The notes beneath the pieces were generated by a model. The model was given only the letters and a program-made list of their open reading frames with translations, ran no database searches and had not been told where the DNA came from. Made by a program: the position numbers and the translations under genes. From contig NZ_CP134159.1 in assembly GCF_032197885.1 (NCBI RefSeq), positions 124,001-188,000 of the forward strand: DNA of 64,000 nt. The letters are read 5' to 3'. Shown here one piece after another: positions 8,648 through 17,655 of the stretch. The DNA comes from Levilactobacillus namurensis. Lineage in GTDB: Bacteria > Bacillota > Bacilli > Lactobacillales > Lactobacillaceae. Each line of letters starts with the position of its first letter. Within the stretch, counting starts at the first letter, position 1.

Positions 8648-9769
8648 TTATTTCCCGGGTTGATAAGCGTCGTCGATAATCAGGACGGGCTTAATGGTCT
8701 TCCCGGAACGGGAATCGGCGTTGGCCTGGTTGATATCACTGAACTTGTAGAACTTTTCAGTCTTATCAAAGTCGAATTGGCCCGCCTTGTAGAAGTCGAT
8801 CAACCGTGGAATGTCGACTTGTGGAATGGAGTCACCCATGTTGACCCCGACAATCTTCTTGTCGTTGACACACAGATTGTTCCAGGTATCCACGTCGATG
8901 TGGTTTGGCGTGACCGCAATCGTGGCGGTGGTCCCACCTTGGTCGAGGACTTTGATGGAGTCTTCCATGACCTGAGTGACCCCGGTGGTGTCGACGGCGT
9001 AGTCCACACCTTTGCCGTCGGTCAGGTCTTGGACGGCCTTGACCACATCGGTGGACTTACTGTTGATCACGTCTGTAGCGCCAAGTTCCTTGGCTAAGGC
9101 TAACCGGGAATCCACGATATCGATACCGATCACCTTGGTGCAGCCCGCAATCTTGCCGGCCATCATGGCAGCTAAGCCCACGGCACCGGTCCCGAAGACG
9201 GCGATAGTTTCGCCGGGACGGGGTTGTAAGGTGTTCAGAACGGTCCCAGAACCCGTGACGTAGCCACAGCCTAAAGGTCCGAGCTTCCGCAGGTCGAGCG
9301 TTGGGTCAACCTTGACCGCGTTCCGTTCCCGGACCACCGTGGTCGTGGTGAAGGAGCTCTGGTCGAACATGTCGGCGACCTGGTGACCATTTTCGGTGAA
9401 GTGGGCGCTACCGTCGGGACGGGTCCCGGACAGGTTGTTCGCGGCGTAGTTTTCACACTGGGTCGGAATCCCCTTGAGGCAACTCTTGCAGTTGCCACAG
9501 GCGTAGAAGCTCAAAACAACGTGATCGCCGGGCTTGAATTGGGTAACTTCGGGGCCCACCTTCTCGACGATTCCGGCACCTTCATGGCCTAAGACGATGG
9601 GGTAGTCGATGACGGCGTCCCCGGTCCGCAGGGCTTCGTCGGAGTGGCAGATCCCACTGGCGACCATGTGGACTTGTAAGTCGTCAGGTCCCATGTCGGC
9701 GAGTTCGACATCGTCCCGAATCTCAAAATCAGCATCTTGTTTCTCAACAACTGCAGCTTTAATCTTCAT
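8648..9769 (-). CDS. Zinc-dependent alcohol dehydrogenase (MDR family)
   Basis: A 373-residue cytosolic enzyme oxidising or reducing alcohols and aldehydes with NAD(H). The ATG at 9769 gives the usual MKIKAAVV start and has GGGGTG 6 nt upstream. Catalytic zinc ligands are visible as Cys41 (GICHSDE) and His62 (GHEGAG); the structural zinc loop has Cys91, 94, 97 and 105; the cofactor loop is GTGAVGLAA near 200. The form resembles aryl/benzyl and butanol-type dehydrogenases, but the alcohol is not determinable. It is monocistronic and the promoter overlaps a cre box, so CcpA repression is likely when preferred sugar is present. Confidence 0.88.
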   Translation of the reverse strand: MKIKAAVVEKQDADFEIRDDVELADMGPDDLQVHMVASGICHSDEALRTGDAVIDYPIVLGHEGAGIVEKVGPEVTQFKPGDHVVLSFYACGNCKSCLKGIPTQCENYAANNLSGTRPDGSAHFTENGHQVADMFDQSSFTTTTVVRERNAVKVDPTLDLRKLGPLGCGYVTGSGTVLNTLQPRPGETIAVFGTGAVGLAAMMAGKIAGCTKVIGIDIVDSRLALAKELGATDVINSKSTDVVKAVQDLTDGKGVDYAVDTTGVTQVMEDSIKVLDQGGTTATIAVTPNHIDVDTWNNLCVNDKKIVGVNMGDSIPQVDIPRLIDFYKAGQFDFDKTEKFYKFSDINQANADSRSGKTIKPVLIIDDAYQPGK

Positions 9770-9810
9770 ATGTAACACCCCGTTAGTAAGTATTAAGAGA
9801 ATACGTGATT

Positions 9811-9847
9811 ATTATCACACATTTTGGGATAAATGCAAGCGCTTCCA
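9811..9847 (-). promoter_or_regulatory. Promoter of the alcohol dehydrogenase gene with overlapping cre
   Basis: On the minus strand TTGCAT (-35, 9838-9833) and GATAAT (-10, 9816-9811) are 16 nt apart. The palindromic TGGAAGCGCTTGCA at 9834-9847 fits the cre consensus with one mismatch and overlaps the -35, the arrangement expected for CcpA repression. Confidence 0.6.
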
Positions 9848-10071
9848 GAAAGACCCATTAAAGCTACTTTGGTGAAAAGACGCGTGATATTGGTCTTGAA
9901 CCGGGATGTGCATTTTGAAATTCTTTTAGTTTTTCGAGTAACTACTTGTGAAAAAATGATTTTCAAGGAGCTAGCTGGCTTAGGGTGATTGGATGGAAGC
10001 AAACGCGTTTTTAACAGATATTGCGGTCGCCAGTTTGGAACTTAAGCTGTCGTGAATCTTGGTCAAATAAA

Positions 10072-10101
10072 AAGTAGTACGCCATAAATCGCGTACTACT
10101 T
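10072..10101 (-). terminator. Terminator after the peptide-binding protein gene
   Basis: AAGTAGTACGC / GCGTACTACTT with an 8-nt loop, 16 nt past the stop at 10117; read on the minus strand it runs into TTTTATTT. Confidence 0.78.
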
Positions 10102-10116
10102 ACACTATAGTAGAAA

Positions 10117-11757
10117 TTAGTCAACGTAAGCCGTGCGGTAATCCGCTTGCCCGTTGAACTTGTTGTAGACCACGCCCTTGACGTTGGGGTCAGCTAAGAT
10201 GCTGGTGCGGGCGTCGTAGAGTGGCGTGACAGCCTGATCGGTCATGGCCGTTTTGGCAGCCTTGACCAGGTCCTGGTAGCGTTGCGCCGGCTTCAGGGCG
10301 TCCGCACCTTCGGCCGCCTTTAGAGCGTTGTCGTAGGTCGTACTGCGGTAGTGGCCCATGTTGGAATTGTTGGTCGATTCCAGAATCTCTAGGGAGTTGA
10401 TTGGGTCGGCGAAGTCCATGCTCCAGCTGGTCAGGTTGGCTTCAAAGTTGCCCTTGGAAACGGCACTCAACATGGATGGGAACGGAACGGCCTTGATGCT
10501 GATGGTCAAGTTCGGCAGTTGCTTCATTAAAGTGGTTTGCAGGTATTCCGCAATCTGCTGGGTGGCGTCGTCGTCTCCGCAGGTCAGCGTCAACTTGATC
10601 TGTGACCGGTGCAGTTGTTTCAGTGCGGTCTGGAAGTGGGCCTTAGCCTTGGCGGGTTGATAGCTGGCGGTATTGGCGACCGTGGCGTCTTGAGTGAAAT
10701 CAGCGCCGGTTTTGGGATTCTTGGCCATGTTCCGAACGGCAAACGTTGCGGCAGGCCGGGAGCCATTTTGCAGGACCTTAGTCACCAACTGTTGCCGGTT
10801 GACGGCTAGTGAGAGGGCCGTGCGCAACTCCCGGTTCGCGGTCAGCGGGTTCTTCTGGTTGTATTGAATGAAGCCGATTCGGCCGGACGCCAAGGTCTTT
10901 AAGGCCTTGTTGGTCTGGTTTTGATGGGCCTGTTCACCGCTCAGCGTCACTTGCGCGAGCTTGTGGGATTGGTAAAGGTTGTACGAGGTCGAGGGGAACT
11001 TGATGACTTGGTAGTTGATGGCGGTCAGCTTAATGGCGTGTTTATCCCGGTAAGTCGGGTTCTTCTTCAACGTCCAAGTGTCGTTGGTCCCGTTCCAGCC
11101 GCTGACCGTGTACGGCCCGTTATAGACGGTGGTGTCGGCGGAAGTCCCGTACTTACGGCCGTATTTGTGGACCGCCTTAGGATCCAACGGGTAGTAGGTG
11201 GTGCTGGCCAGCATCTGCTTGAAGTAACTGGCGGGCTTGGCTAACGTGATCTTGAGTTGGTACTTGCCAGTCGCTTGGACGCCCAATTTCGACGGTGCTA
11301 GTTTCCCCGCCGCGATGGCGTTGGCGTTTTGGATGTTCGCGAACTGGTAGGTGAATTCAGACTTGGACTTGGGGTCCAGGGTCCGTCTCCAGGAGTAGAC
11401 GAAGTTCTGGGCGGTCACGGGATCGCCGTTGCTCCACTTGCCAGTGGTCTTCAGGTCGATGGTGTAGTGCTTGCCGTCTGGTGAAACGGTGGTCTTCTTG
11501 GCCAGGGCGTTGACGGCCTGACTGTCGGCGTTCAACCGGTAGAGGCCTTCACCGGCTTGTTCGAGTTGCCCGCTGGAGACGCTGTCGGTGATGCGCGCGG
11601 TGTCGAGACTGGTGATGGGTGAGGACTGGTACAGGTTGATGCGTTGGGCCGCAGCTTTAGGCGTTTCCGCTGAGTGGGCCTTAATGGCGAAGGCGCCGCC
11701 GATTAAGACGATGCCGCAGATTGCGATAGTGGTGGTTTTGCGATTGAATATGCTCAT
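10117..11757 (-). CDS. OppA-like peptide-binding protein of an ABC transporter, orphan
   Basis: A 546-residue extracytoplasmic solute-binding protein of family 5 (oligopeptide/nickel type). The ATG at 11757 has GGAGG at the correct distance. Family marks include INLYQSSPITSLDTARITDS near the mature start, GKWSNGDPVTAQNFVYSWRR and a C-terminal FADPINSLE. The usual lipobox is missing: the N-terminus has a hydrophobic stretch ending AHSAETPK, so it may be cleaved by signal peptidase I or stay as an uncleaved anchor. No permease or ATPase genes are adjacent, so it must share a transporter encoded elsewhere. A T-box leader controls it, which indicates that its ligand supplies one amino acid. Confidence 0.88.
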   Translation of the reverse strand: MSIFNRKTTTIAICGIVLIGGAFAIKAHSAETPKAAAQRINLYQSSPITSLDTARITDSVSSGQLEQAGEGLYRLNADSQAVNALAKKTTVSPDGKHYTIDLKTTGKWSNGDPVTAQNFVYSWRRTLDPKSKSEFTYQFANIQNANAIAAGKLAPSKLGVQATGKYQLKITLAKPASYFKQMLASTTYYPLDPKAVHKYGRKYGTSADTTVYNGPYTVSGWNGTNDTWTLKKNPTYRDKHAIKLTAINYQVIKFPSTSYNLYQSHKLAQVTLSGEQAHQNQTNKALKTLASGRIGFIQYNQKNPLTANRELRTALSLAVNRQQLVTKVLQNGSRPAATFAVRNMAKNPKTGADFTQDATVANTASYQPAKAKAHFQTALKQLHRSQIKLTLTCGDDDATQQIAEYLQTTLMKQLPNLTISIKAVPFPSMLSAVSKGNFEANLTSWSMDFADPINSLEILESTNNSNMGHYRSTTYDNALKAAEGADALKPAQRYQDLVKAAKTAMTDQAVTPLYDARTSILADPNVKGVVYNKFNGQADYRTAYVD

Positions 11758-11854
11758 AAATGTAGCCTCCAAAGATAGTTTTGTCTGGGTTTGCGTACAA
11801 ATCTGAGCTTTGCCATCGTGTGAACATAAAAAATTCCCCCTCGGTTGAGTGTAA

Positions 11855-12155
11855 ACAAAAACCGCCCTTAACAGCCAATGCGTTAAGGACGGTCAAATTA
11901 ACCGCGGTACCACCTTAATTGGGTCCGGGTCCCTCAAAAAGACCCCGCGCCCCACCTCACAGGAGACTAACATCTCCCTGACAACTGACGTATGTCGCAC
12001 GTCTTCCCGTACTGCAATTGGTTCGGGGAAGCCCTCGGTGGTCCATTTACTTACCTGCGTTCGGCCGCACTCTCAGCAACGGCGGCTCTCTGGACGGGCA
12101 CGATAAGCTTAATCTCCACTTCAATGGTTTGTTTCGGACGATTCTTGAATTGAGG
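11855..12155 (-). promoter_or_regulatory. T-box riboswitch with terminator, upstream of the peptide-binding protein
   Basis: The minus-strand leader contains the conserved T-box AAGGTGGTACCGCGG (11916-11902) followed by a terminator, ACCGTCCTTAAC / GTTAAGGGCGGT and a T-run (about 11894-11855). Upstream is a stem I-like region with the distal-loop motif GCTGAGAG and an apparent stem II (GGGAGATGTTAGTCTCC). T-boxes read uncharged tRNA and let transcription continue when it is plentiful. The specifier codon was not settled; ATG at 12046-12044, before the GGAC that may close stem I, is one candidate and would mean methionine. Confidence 0.88.
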
Positions 12156-12157
12156 CT

Positions 12158-12186
12158 AGTGTACCCCCGCTATCAGGGGGTGTCAA
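12158..12186 (-). promoter_or_regulatory. Promoter of the T-box transcript with an inverted repeat in the spacer
   Basis: TTGACA (12186-12181) and TACACT (12163-12158) are exactly 17 nt apart on the minus strand. The spacer carries ACCCCC / GGGGGT arms around a 7-nt centre, so a DNA-binding repressor could act here in addition to the T-box. Confidence 0.72.
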
Positions 12187-12360
12187 CCAGAAAATTTAAC
12201 CTGCAAATGCGGGAAAGCGGGGGCCTATATAGAAGAAAATGGGAGGATGCGGCGTAAAATTTTTTAGATGATGGGGGGATGCTTGGCGGAATTTTGGAAA
12301 CATCTCGTGATTTAGGGGGTTGAATTGATAAAGCTTTAATCGTTCCTAGAAATGGTTTCC

Positions 12361-12369
12361 TGCTATAAT
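12361..12369 (+). promoter_or_regulatory. Extended -10 element upstream of the PrsW-type gene
   Basis: TGCTATAAT, an extended -10, ends 59 nt before the ATG at 12429. No clear -35 at 17 nt. Confidence 0.5.
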
Positions 12370-12428
12370 CAAGATATGCCATTATTCCAGATAACCGTTT
12401 TTAAAACGGTAAAGGAGTCTGATTTTTT

Positions 12429-13631
12429 ATGAAGTATTGTCCAAATTGTGGTCATCCGGTGGCCCCCACGGCCAAGTTCTGTCCCGCCTGTGGGCACGCG
12501 TTACCGGCGGCCCAACAGGCCACGTCGTCGACCGGGACGGCAGCGAATGCAACCGGAGAACCGACGGGAACGGCCAGCAATCAGAGCGCGAGTGCCCAAT
12601 CACAACCGGGCGCCCAGGTTCCGCCTCGACAGCACCGCGAATCCCTGTACGATAATGCCACGTCGCGCTTGAATCACTATACCGGAGAGGATGGTGCCGT
12701 TAAGGTTAACCTCGCGGCCATGTTCTCTCAAGTCTTGCGGCACCATTCCAAGTCGGAAGCGGAGTCAATCTTTATCGCGGGAACGGAGACCACCACACCG
12801 ACCCTCGACCAGATTTCCGGGGACTGGGCCAAGCCGTGGCTGTTCTCCCGGATTCTGTTAGGCTTCCTGATTGCCTTTGTCGCCCTGCTGTACATGTTGG
12901 TGGGGTTGCGGAACCCAAACGCGATTCCCGGCCTGATTTTAGTTGGGGCGTTCGCCGTGCCTTTCTCGGGGCTGGTCTTCTTCTTTGAAGCCAATGCGTT
13001 TAAGGACGTGAGCCTGTTTGAAGTCGTGAAAATCTTCTTCATCGGCGGCATCTTATCCCTGATTGTCACGCTGTTTCTGTACGAATTCGTTAGTTTCAGC
13101 CAGACCAGTCAACTGACGGGCATGCTAACGCTGGGTGATTCGCTGTCGATTGGCATCGTCGAAGAACTGGGGAAACTCCTGATTACCAGTTACTTCATCA
13201 GTCGCTTGAACGTCCTGCATATCCTCGACGGGTTGCTGATTGGTGCCGCTGTAGGCGCTGGCTTCGCGGCGTTTGAAACGGCCGGGTACATCTACCGGGC
13301 TGGTGGTCAGTTGGTCGACGTGGCGATTATCCGGGGCTGGTCCGCGATTGGGGGGCACCTGGTCTGGGCGGCCATCGCCGGCGGGGCCATCATGGTGGTC
13401 AAGCGGACCAAGCCGTTTCAGGTCAGCCAATTACTCGACACCCGCTTCTTGGTCTTCTTCCTGTTGGCCATCTTGTTCCACGCGGCCTGGGACTGGGACA
13501 TTGGTCTGATTGGACCGTACTTCAAGCTGCTGGTACTGATTGTTCTGGCCTGGATCGTGGTCTTCGTGCTGATGAATGCCGGGTTAAAAGAAATCGGCCA
13601 TCTACAACAAGCGGCGAAACGGGAATCTTAA
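12429..13631 (+). CDS. Zinc-ribbon PrsW-family intramembrane protease
   Basis: A 400-residue membrane protein. Residues 1-25 form a zinc ribbon (CPNCG and CPACG, two CxxC pairs). A Gly/Ser/Thr/Gln-rich linker (about 30-65) and a soluble segment follow, then about seven to eight hydrophobic segments. The PrsW signature is present: GIVEELGKLL with Glu245 and Glu246, then a histidine in GGHLVWAAIAGG, and FHAAWDWD near the C-terminus. PrsW-type proteases cleave membrane proteins such as anti-sigma factors in Bacillus. No sigma/anti-sigma gene is adjacent, so the substrate is unknown. The gene stands alone with its own promoter and terminator; AAAGGAG lies upstream of the start. Confidence 0.82.
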   Translation: MKYCPNCGHPVAPTAKFCPACGHALPAAQQATSSTGTAANATGEPTGTASNQSASAQSQPGAQVPPRQHRESLYDNATSRLNHYTGEDGAVKVNLAAMFSQVLRHHSKSEAESIFIAGTETTTPTLDQISGDWAKPWLFSRILLGFLIAFVALLYMLVGLRNPNAIPGLILVGAFAVPFSGLVFFFEANAFKDVSLFEVVKIFFIGGILSLIVTLFLYEFVSFSQTSQLTGMLTLGDSLSIGIVEELGKLLITSYFISRLNVLHILDGLLIGAAVGAGFAAFETAGYIYRAGGQLVDVAIIRGWSAIGGHLVWAAIAGGAIMVVKRTKPFQVSQLLDTRFLVFFLLAILFHAAWDWDIGLIGPYFKLLVLIVLAWIVVFVLMNAGLKEIGHLQQAAKRES

Positions 13632-13648
13632 TCTAAATGAACGTCTCG

Positions 13649-13687
13649 AAAAAACGCGACGACCAGCTAATTGGTCGTCGCGTTTTT
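13649..13687. terminator. Bidirectional terminator
   Basis: Arms AAAAACGCGACGACCA / TGGTCGTCGCGTTTTT around a short loop between the convergent ends at 13631 and 13697. Confidence 0.9.
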
Positions 13688-13696
13688 GGGCATCCG

Positions 13697-15253
13697 TTAA
13701 TGCAGAATCGTTAAGTTATGCGGTTGTTCCCCAGTGACGTTGGGGTGGGCCGTCAAGTAGTCTTGAATCAGCTGGGCAACGGAGACGTTGATCTCACGGA
13801 TGATCTTGCTGGCCCGGAACATGGGGTACTCGCCCCCACCGTTTCCCCGGTACTGGTTCATGACGATGTCGAGTTTCTGGTCGTCGGCGACCGGTTGACC
13901 GTGATAGCTAAGTGCCCGTAACCGCTGACCGACTGGCTGGGTCAGGTCGAACGTGTAGTCGATGCCAGCGTAAATGTCGTAATTGTACAGCGCGAGCTTG
14001 GGCGTCGTGAAGGTATCACTAACGGTGATCTGACCGTCTTGAAGCGTGAAGAAACTGGCGCACCGTTCTAGCGCCGCTTTGAGGTCGGCGCCGGTGACCC
14101 GCTCCACCACCAAGGTGTTGGGATAAGGGTAACTGTTGAGGACTTGGCGCCGGGTCACGGTGGTGCCGAATCCCTGTACGTCATCGTTGAAGAGGGCGGT
14201 CGCGGCGATGTCGACCTGGCCGGCCGCGGCTTCAACTTGGTTGATGAAGTTCAGGTAGGGGTGGCCGTGCAGGCGTGCAGCAAGGTGGTCGGTCACTTGG
14301 AGACTGGCGCCCCCAATGTGGCCCACGGGAGTGTCCAGCCAATCTTGCGTTTGGTCCTGCAACGGTTGCAGCTGGGCACTTAGCGTTGCGTCGGGGACGA
14401 CTTTCGCGGTGCTCAACAGGGTGGCGCGGTGACCGACGACCTGGTTGTCGCCGTCTAAGTCGAGCTCGATTTCGCCCACAGCAACGGCCTTGTCGCCCGG
14501 TTGGGTCACGGGAATCTCGTGGTAGACCCCGGCAATCAAGCGGTGTTGGTGGCCGGTGATCAGCGCGTCAATGCCGGGGACTTGGGTGAGTAATTGGTAC
14601 CCTTCGTTTTCCCCCGTAATCTGTTCGGTGGGCTGACCGGTGGTAAGGTCGGCTTCAAAGCCCCCGTGGTAAGCCACCACAACCAGGTCGGCACGTTGCT
14701 TGAGCTTGGGTACCCAGTGTTGCGCGGTCGCCAGGGCGGACTGGAAGGTCAGGCCGGTCAAGTGGCTGGCGGGTTCCCAGACCGGAACGTAGGCGGTGGT
14801 CAGCCCCAGAACGGCGATTTTTACGCCCTTTTTCTTAAAGATCTGGTAGGGGGCGTCGATGATGCCTTGGGCGTGGCCCCCGTCGATGTTAGCGCCCAGT
14901 ACGGGATAGTTGCGTTCAGCTAGGCAATTGCGTAAATAGTCCAGACCATAGTTGAATTCGTGGTTTCCCAGCACACCCAAGTCGTAGTTAAGCGCTTGGG
15001 GAATCTTCGAGAGAATTTCCGCCTGTTCAGGCACGGCCGTGGCCAGGTAACTGTCGAAGGATGAGCCCTCGATCCAGTCACCGTTCTCGATGGTCAAGAC
15101 GATGTCATCGGGTCCCGCCTGAGCTTGAATCTGGCGAATCAACGTCGCGGCCCGTAACCAACCATACGGCCGGTGGTCGTCACGCTGACTGTAGTTGGTG
15201 GGGTAGAGGAACCCGTGAACGTCACTAGTGGAAAGGATCTTGAGGTGACGCAT
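13697..15253 (-). CDS. Metallophosphoesterase, 5'-nucleotidase / cyclic phosphodiesterase type
   Basis: A 518-residue enzyme of the UshA/CpdB/YfkN type. The N-terminal metallophosphatase domain shows the metal-binding blocks DVHG (11-14), ENGDWIEGS, GNHEFNYG and GHQHR, and the C-terminal nucleotidase domain follows from about residue 310. No signal peptide is visible, so unlike UshA the enzyme is expected in the cytosol. It is the last gene of the phn operon: its ATG overlaps the stop of the preceding permease gene by one base (TAATG). The context suggests it removes phosphate from whatever phosphorylated compound the transporter brings in. The substrate is an inference. Confidence 0.83.
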   Translation of the reverse strand: MRHLKILSTSDVHGFLYPTNYSQRDDHRPYGWLRAATLIRQIQAQAGPDDIVLTIENGDWIEGSSFDSYLATAVPEQAEILSKIPQALNYDLGVLGNHEFNYGLDYLRNCLAERNYPVLGANIDGGHAQGIIDAPYQIFKKKGVKIAVLGLTTAYVPVWEPASHLTGLTFQSALATAQHWVPKLKQRADLVVVAYHGGFEADLTTGQPTEQITGENEGYQLLTQVPGIDALITGHQHRLIAGVYHEIPVTQPGDKAVAVGEIELDLDGDNQVVGHRATLLSTAKVVPDATLSAQLQPLQDQTQDWLDTPVGHIGGASLQVTDHLAARLHGHPYLNFINQVEAAAGQVDIAATALFNDDVQGFGTTVTRRQVLNSYPYPNTLVVERVTGADLKAALERCASFFTLQDGQITVSDTFTTPKLALYNYDIYAGIDYTFDLTQPVGQRLRALSYHGQPVADDQKLDIVMNQYRGNGGGEYPMFRASKIIREINVSVAQLIQDYLTAHPNVTGEQPHNLTILH

Positions 15254-16065
15254 TAAATCAACTTCTTTCGTAGTTGTTCCGAGAGGGTGTCAATCAAAAG
15301 GACCATCACGATGATGCCTAGCAGGATGATGCCGACTCGGGGCCAGTTACGCGTTTGAATGGCAAAAATCATGGGTGTCCCAATCCCCCCGGCGCCGACC
15401 ATCCCCAAGATGGAGGCGGACCGTACGGCGATTTCAAACCGGTACAGGGTGTAGGAGATGAATTCTGGCATGATGGTGGGGATGGTAGCCAGCGCGAAGA
15501 TCTGCGTCCGGTTACCCCCGGCACTGGTGATGGCTTCTTCGGCGCCCCGGTCCATATTCTCGAGTGATTCACTGAAGAGCTTCCCCAGCATCCCAATCGA
15601 GTGGATACTGATGGCCAAGACCCCGGCGTAGGAACCGGGTCCGACGGCTTTGATGAACATGATGGCTAAGACGATTTCGGGAAACGTCCGAATCAGCGTC
15701 AGCATGACTTTGCCGCTGCCGGAGCGGAGGTGCCAGCGTTCGTGCAGGGTGCGGGCCGCCCAAAAGGCGAAGGGCACGCTGATGAAGGCGGACACGATGG
15801 TCCCCAGAAAGGCAATGGCTAGGGTCTGTAGCGTCAGACTGGAAAGGTCTTCGCCGCTACCGTTATAGACGTAGGCCCAATCGGGATGGACTAACCCTTT
15901 ACCGATGGACTCGGAAACGGTCTTGGCCGATTCCTGGAGTCCGGTGAAGTGCAGGCCGGTAATGGCCCAAGTATAGATGGCGATGATGATGGCGACCCAG
16001 ATCAGCCACCGCCAGCGTTGCCAGAGTGACCGGGGCGCAAATTCGTGAGATAACGTGGTTTGCAT
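15253..16065 (-). CDS. phnE: Phosphonate-type ABC transporter permease
   Basis: A 270-residue inner-membrane protein with about six transmembrane segments and the permease EAA-like loop (SAGGNRTQIFALATIP) that contacts the ATPase. It pairs with the second permease encoded just upstream; the two are distant paralogues and probably form a heterodimer. Its ATG overlaps the stop codon of the upstream gene, and GGAGG sits inside the end of that gene. Family members carry phosphonates, phosphite or phosphate esters; the five-gene context gives no C-P lyase. Confidence 0.87.
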   Translation of the reverse strand: MQTTLSHEFAPRSLWQRWRWLIWVAIIIAIYTWAITGLHFTGLQESAKTVSESIGKGLVHPDWAYVYNGSGEDLSSLTLQTLAIAFLGTIVSAFISVPFAFWAARTLHERWHLRSGSGKVMLTLIRTFPEIVLAIMFIKAVGPGSYAGVLAISIHSIGMLGKLFSESLENMDRGAEEAITSAGGNRTQIFALATIPTIMPEFISYTLYRFEIAVRSASILGMVGAGGIGTPMIFAIQTRNWPRVGIILLGIIVMVLLIDTLSEQLRKKLI

Positions 16066-16859
16066 TAGAGTAGGACCCTCCTTAGGTGATTGCTGATGCC
16101 GTCAATGACCATGACCACGACCAAGGTCGCTAAGATGATCACCGCAGTGGCGCTGTAGTTGAATTGGTCGAGGGACCGTTGGAGGTAGACCCCGATCCCG
16201 CCGGCTCCCAGGTACCCCAAGACCGTTGAGGCCCGGACGTTGATTTCCAGGGTGTATAGGAAGTAGCTGACGAATTGGTTCAAGATCTGCGGCAAAACGG
16301 CGTACCAGATGATGGTCACCTTGCTGGCTCCCACGGACTTCATGGCTTCCAGTGGGCCCATGTCGATGGTCTCGATGACTTCATAGAAGAGCTTGGAGAC
16401 CATCCCAAAGGAGAAGATGGCCAGGGTGACGCCCCCGGCCGTAGAACCAATCCCGAAGACGGCCACGAAGATGGCGGCTAATAAGAGGTCGGGGAGCGTC
16501 CGGACCAGGTCCAATACCAACCGAATCAGGCCACGCAGGTACTTGTTGCTGACCAGGTTGTGGGCGGCTAAGACGGAAAAGGGCACGGCGAAGGCCGCCC
16601 CAATCGTGGTTCCCAGAATGGCCATCTGAATGGTCTCATAAAGGGGTTGAATGATCACGGAAAGGTAATCCCAGGCTGGATGGGACATTTGCACTAATAA
16701 AACGGTGAACTGGTCGATGTTAGCCAGGAACATCCCAAAGTTGGCGCCGGTCGCCCAAGATGAAAGGACCAGGAGAATGATCAGGCCAACGACCCAGGCA
16801 ATGGCCTGGACATGGTACCGTTGGCGCCAAGGACGTTGTGGCATCTCTGGATAGGACAT
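16065..16859 (-). CDS. phnE: Phosphonate-type ABC transporter permease
   Basis: A 264-residue membrane protein, paralogous to the downstream permease, with the coupling loop MKSVGASKVTIIWYAVLPQI and the conserved ending LGYLGAGGIGVYLQ. It starts 2 nt after the phnC stop codon with GGAGG upstream. Together with the other permease it forms the membrane channel of the importer. Confidence 0.87.
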   Translation of the reverse strand: MSYPEMPQRPWRQRYHVQAIAWVVGLIILLVLSSWATGANFGMFLANIDQFTVLLVQMSHPAWDYLSVIIQPLYETIQMAILGTTIGAAFAVPFSVLAAHNLVSNKYLRGLIRLVLDLVRTLPDLLLAAIFVAVFGIGSTAGGVTLAIFSFGMVSKLFYEVIETIDMGPLEAMKSVGASKVTIIWYAVLPQILNQFVSYFLYTLEINVRASTVLGYLGAGGIGVYLQRSLDQFNYSATAVIILATLVVVMVIDGISNHLRRVLL

Positions 16860-16861
16860 GG

Positions 16862-17638
16862 TTACGCCTCCGAATCTGTCTGGTAGACGCGGTCGAGGGC
16901 CGCAGTCGTGACATCAGCAATGTCTTCGTCGTAGACCAATTCACCGGCTCGCAGCCCCACGATGCGGTCGGCGTACTGTTGGGCTAATTCAACGGAGTGC
17001 AGGTTGACGATGACGGTGATGCCGTCTTCGCGGTTCAGCCGTTGGAGCGTATCCATCACGGCTTTAGTGGTCCGGGGATCCAGTGACGCGATGGGTTCAT
17101 CGGCCAGGATAATCTTAGGCTCTTGCATTAGGGCCCGCGCGATGGCGACCCGTTGCTGTTGCCCACCGGAGAGTTCGTCGGCCCGGGTGAAGAGCTTGTT
17201 GGTCAGGCTGACCCGCTTCAGTGCTTGGAAGGCCCGCTTGCGGTCATCGGCGCTAAAGAGCCCCAGGATGCACTTCCAGGTCGGGTAGTATCCCACCAGG
17301 CCGGACAAAACGTTCTTTTCAACCGTGGAGCGCTTCACTAAGTTGAAATTTTGGAAAATCATGCCGATCTTCCGCCGCAGTTGGCGTAAGGCCTTGCCTT
17401 TATAGTCGCTGACGGATTCGTTATCGACCAGCACCTCACCGGACGAGATCTCGTGCATGCGGTTGATGGTACGTAGGAGGGTGCTTTTCCCGGCTCCAGA
17501 CAGACCAACGACCACTAAGAACTGGCCGCGGGGGATATCGAAGTTGATATCCTTTAAGCCGACGGTCCCGTTACTGTAAATCTTGTTGACGTGACGAAAT
17601 GAAATGATTGGATCGGATTGAGTCGCTGTTGCTTGCAT
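16862..17638 (-). CDS. phnC: Phosphonate-type ABC transporter ATP-binding protein
   Basis: A 258-residue ATPase with Walker [10 protein letters not shown] (45-53), Q-loop FQNFNL, signature LSGGQQQR and Walker B ILADEP followed by the SLDP D-loop and a histidine switch (NLHSVELA). It energises uptake from the membrane's inner face. GAGGGGG lies before the ATG. A hairpin with a T-run sits between phnD and this gene, so it and the downstream genes are probably made in smaller amounts than the binding protein. Confidence 0.9.
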   Translation of the reverse strand: MQATATQSDPIISFRHVNKIYSNGTVGLKDINFDIPRGQFLVVVGLSGAGKSTLLRTINRMHEISSGEVLVDNESVSDYKGKALRQLRRKIGMIFQNFNLVKRSTVEKNVLSGLVGYYPTWKCILGLFSADDRKRAFQALKRVSLTNKLFTRADELSGGQQQRVAIARALMQEPKIILADEPIASLDPRTTKAVMDTLQRLNREDGITVIVNLHSVELAQQYADRIVGLRAGELVYDEDIADVTTAALDRVYQTDSEA

Positions 17639-17655
17639 CTAAATTTCCCCCTCGT

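Noticed and set aside
8649..8658. Another CCCGGG site at the end of the alcohol dehydrogenase gene
   Set aside because: It lies in codons for the PGK ending of the protein and lacks a palindromic partner, so it is probably coincidence.
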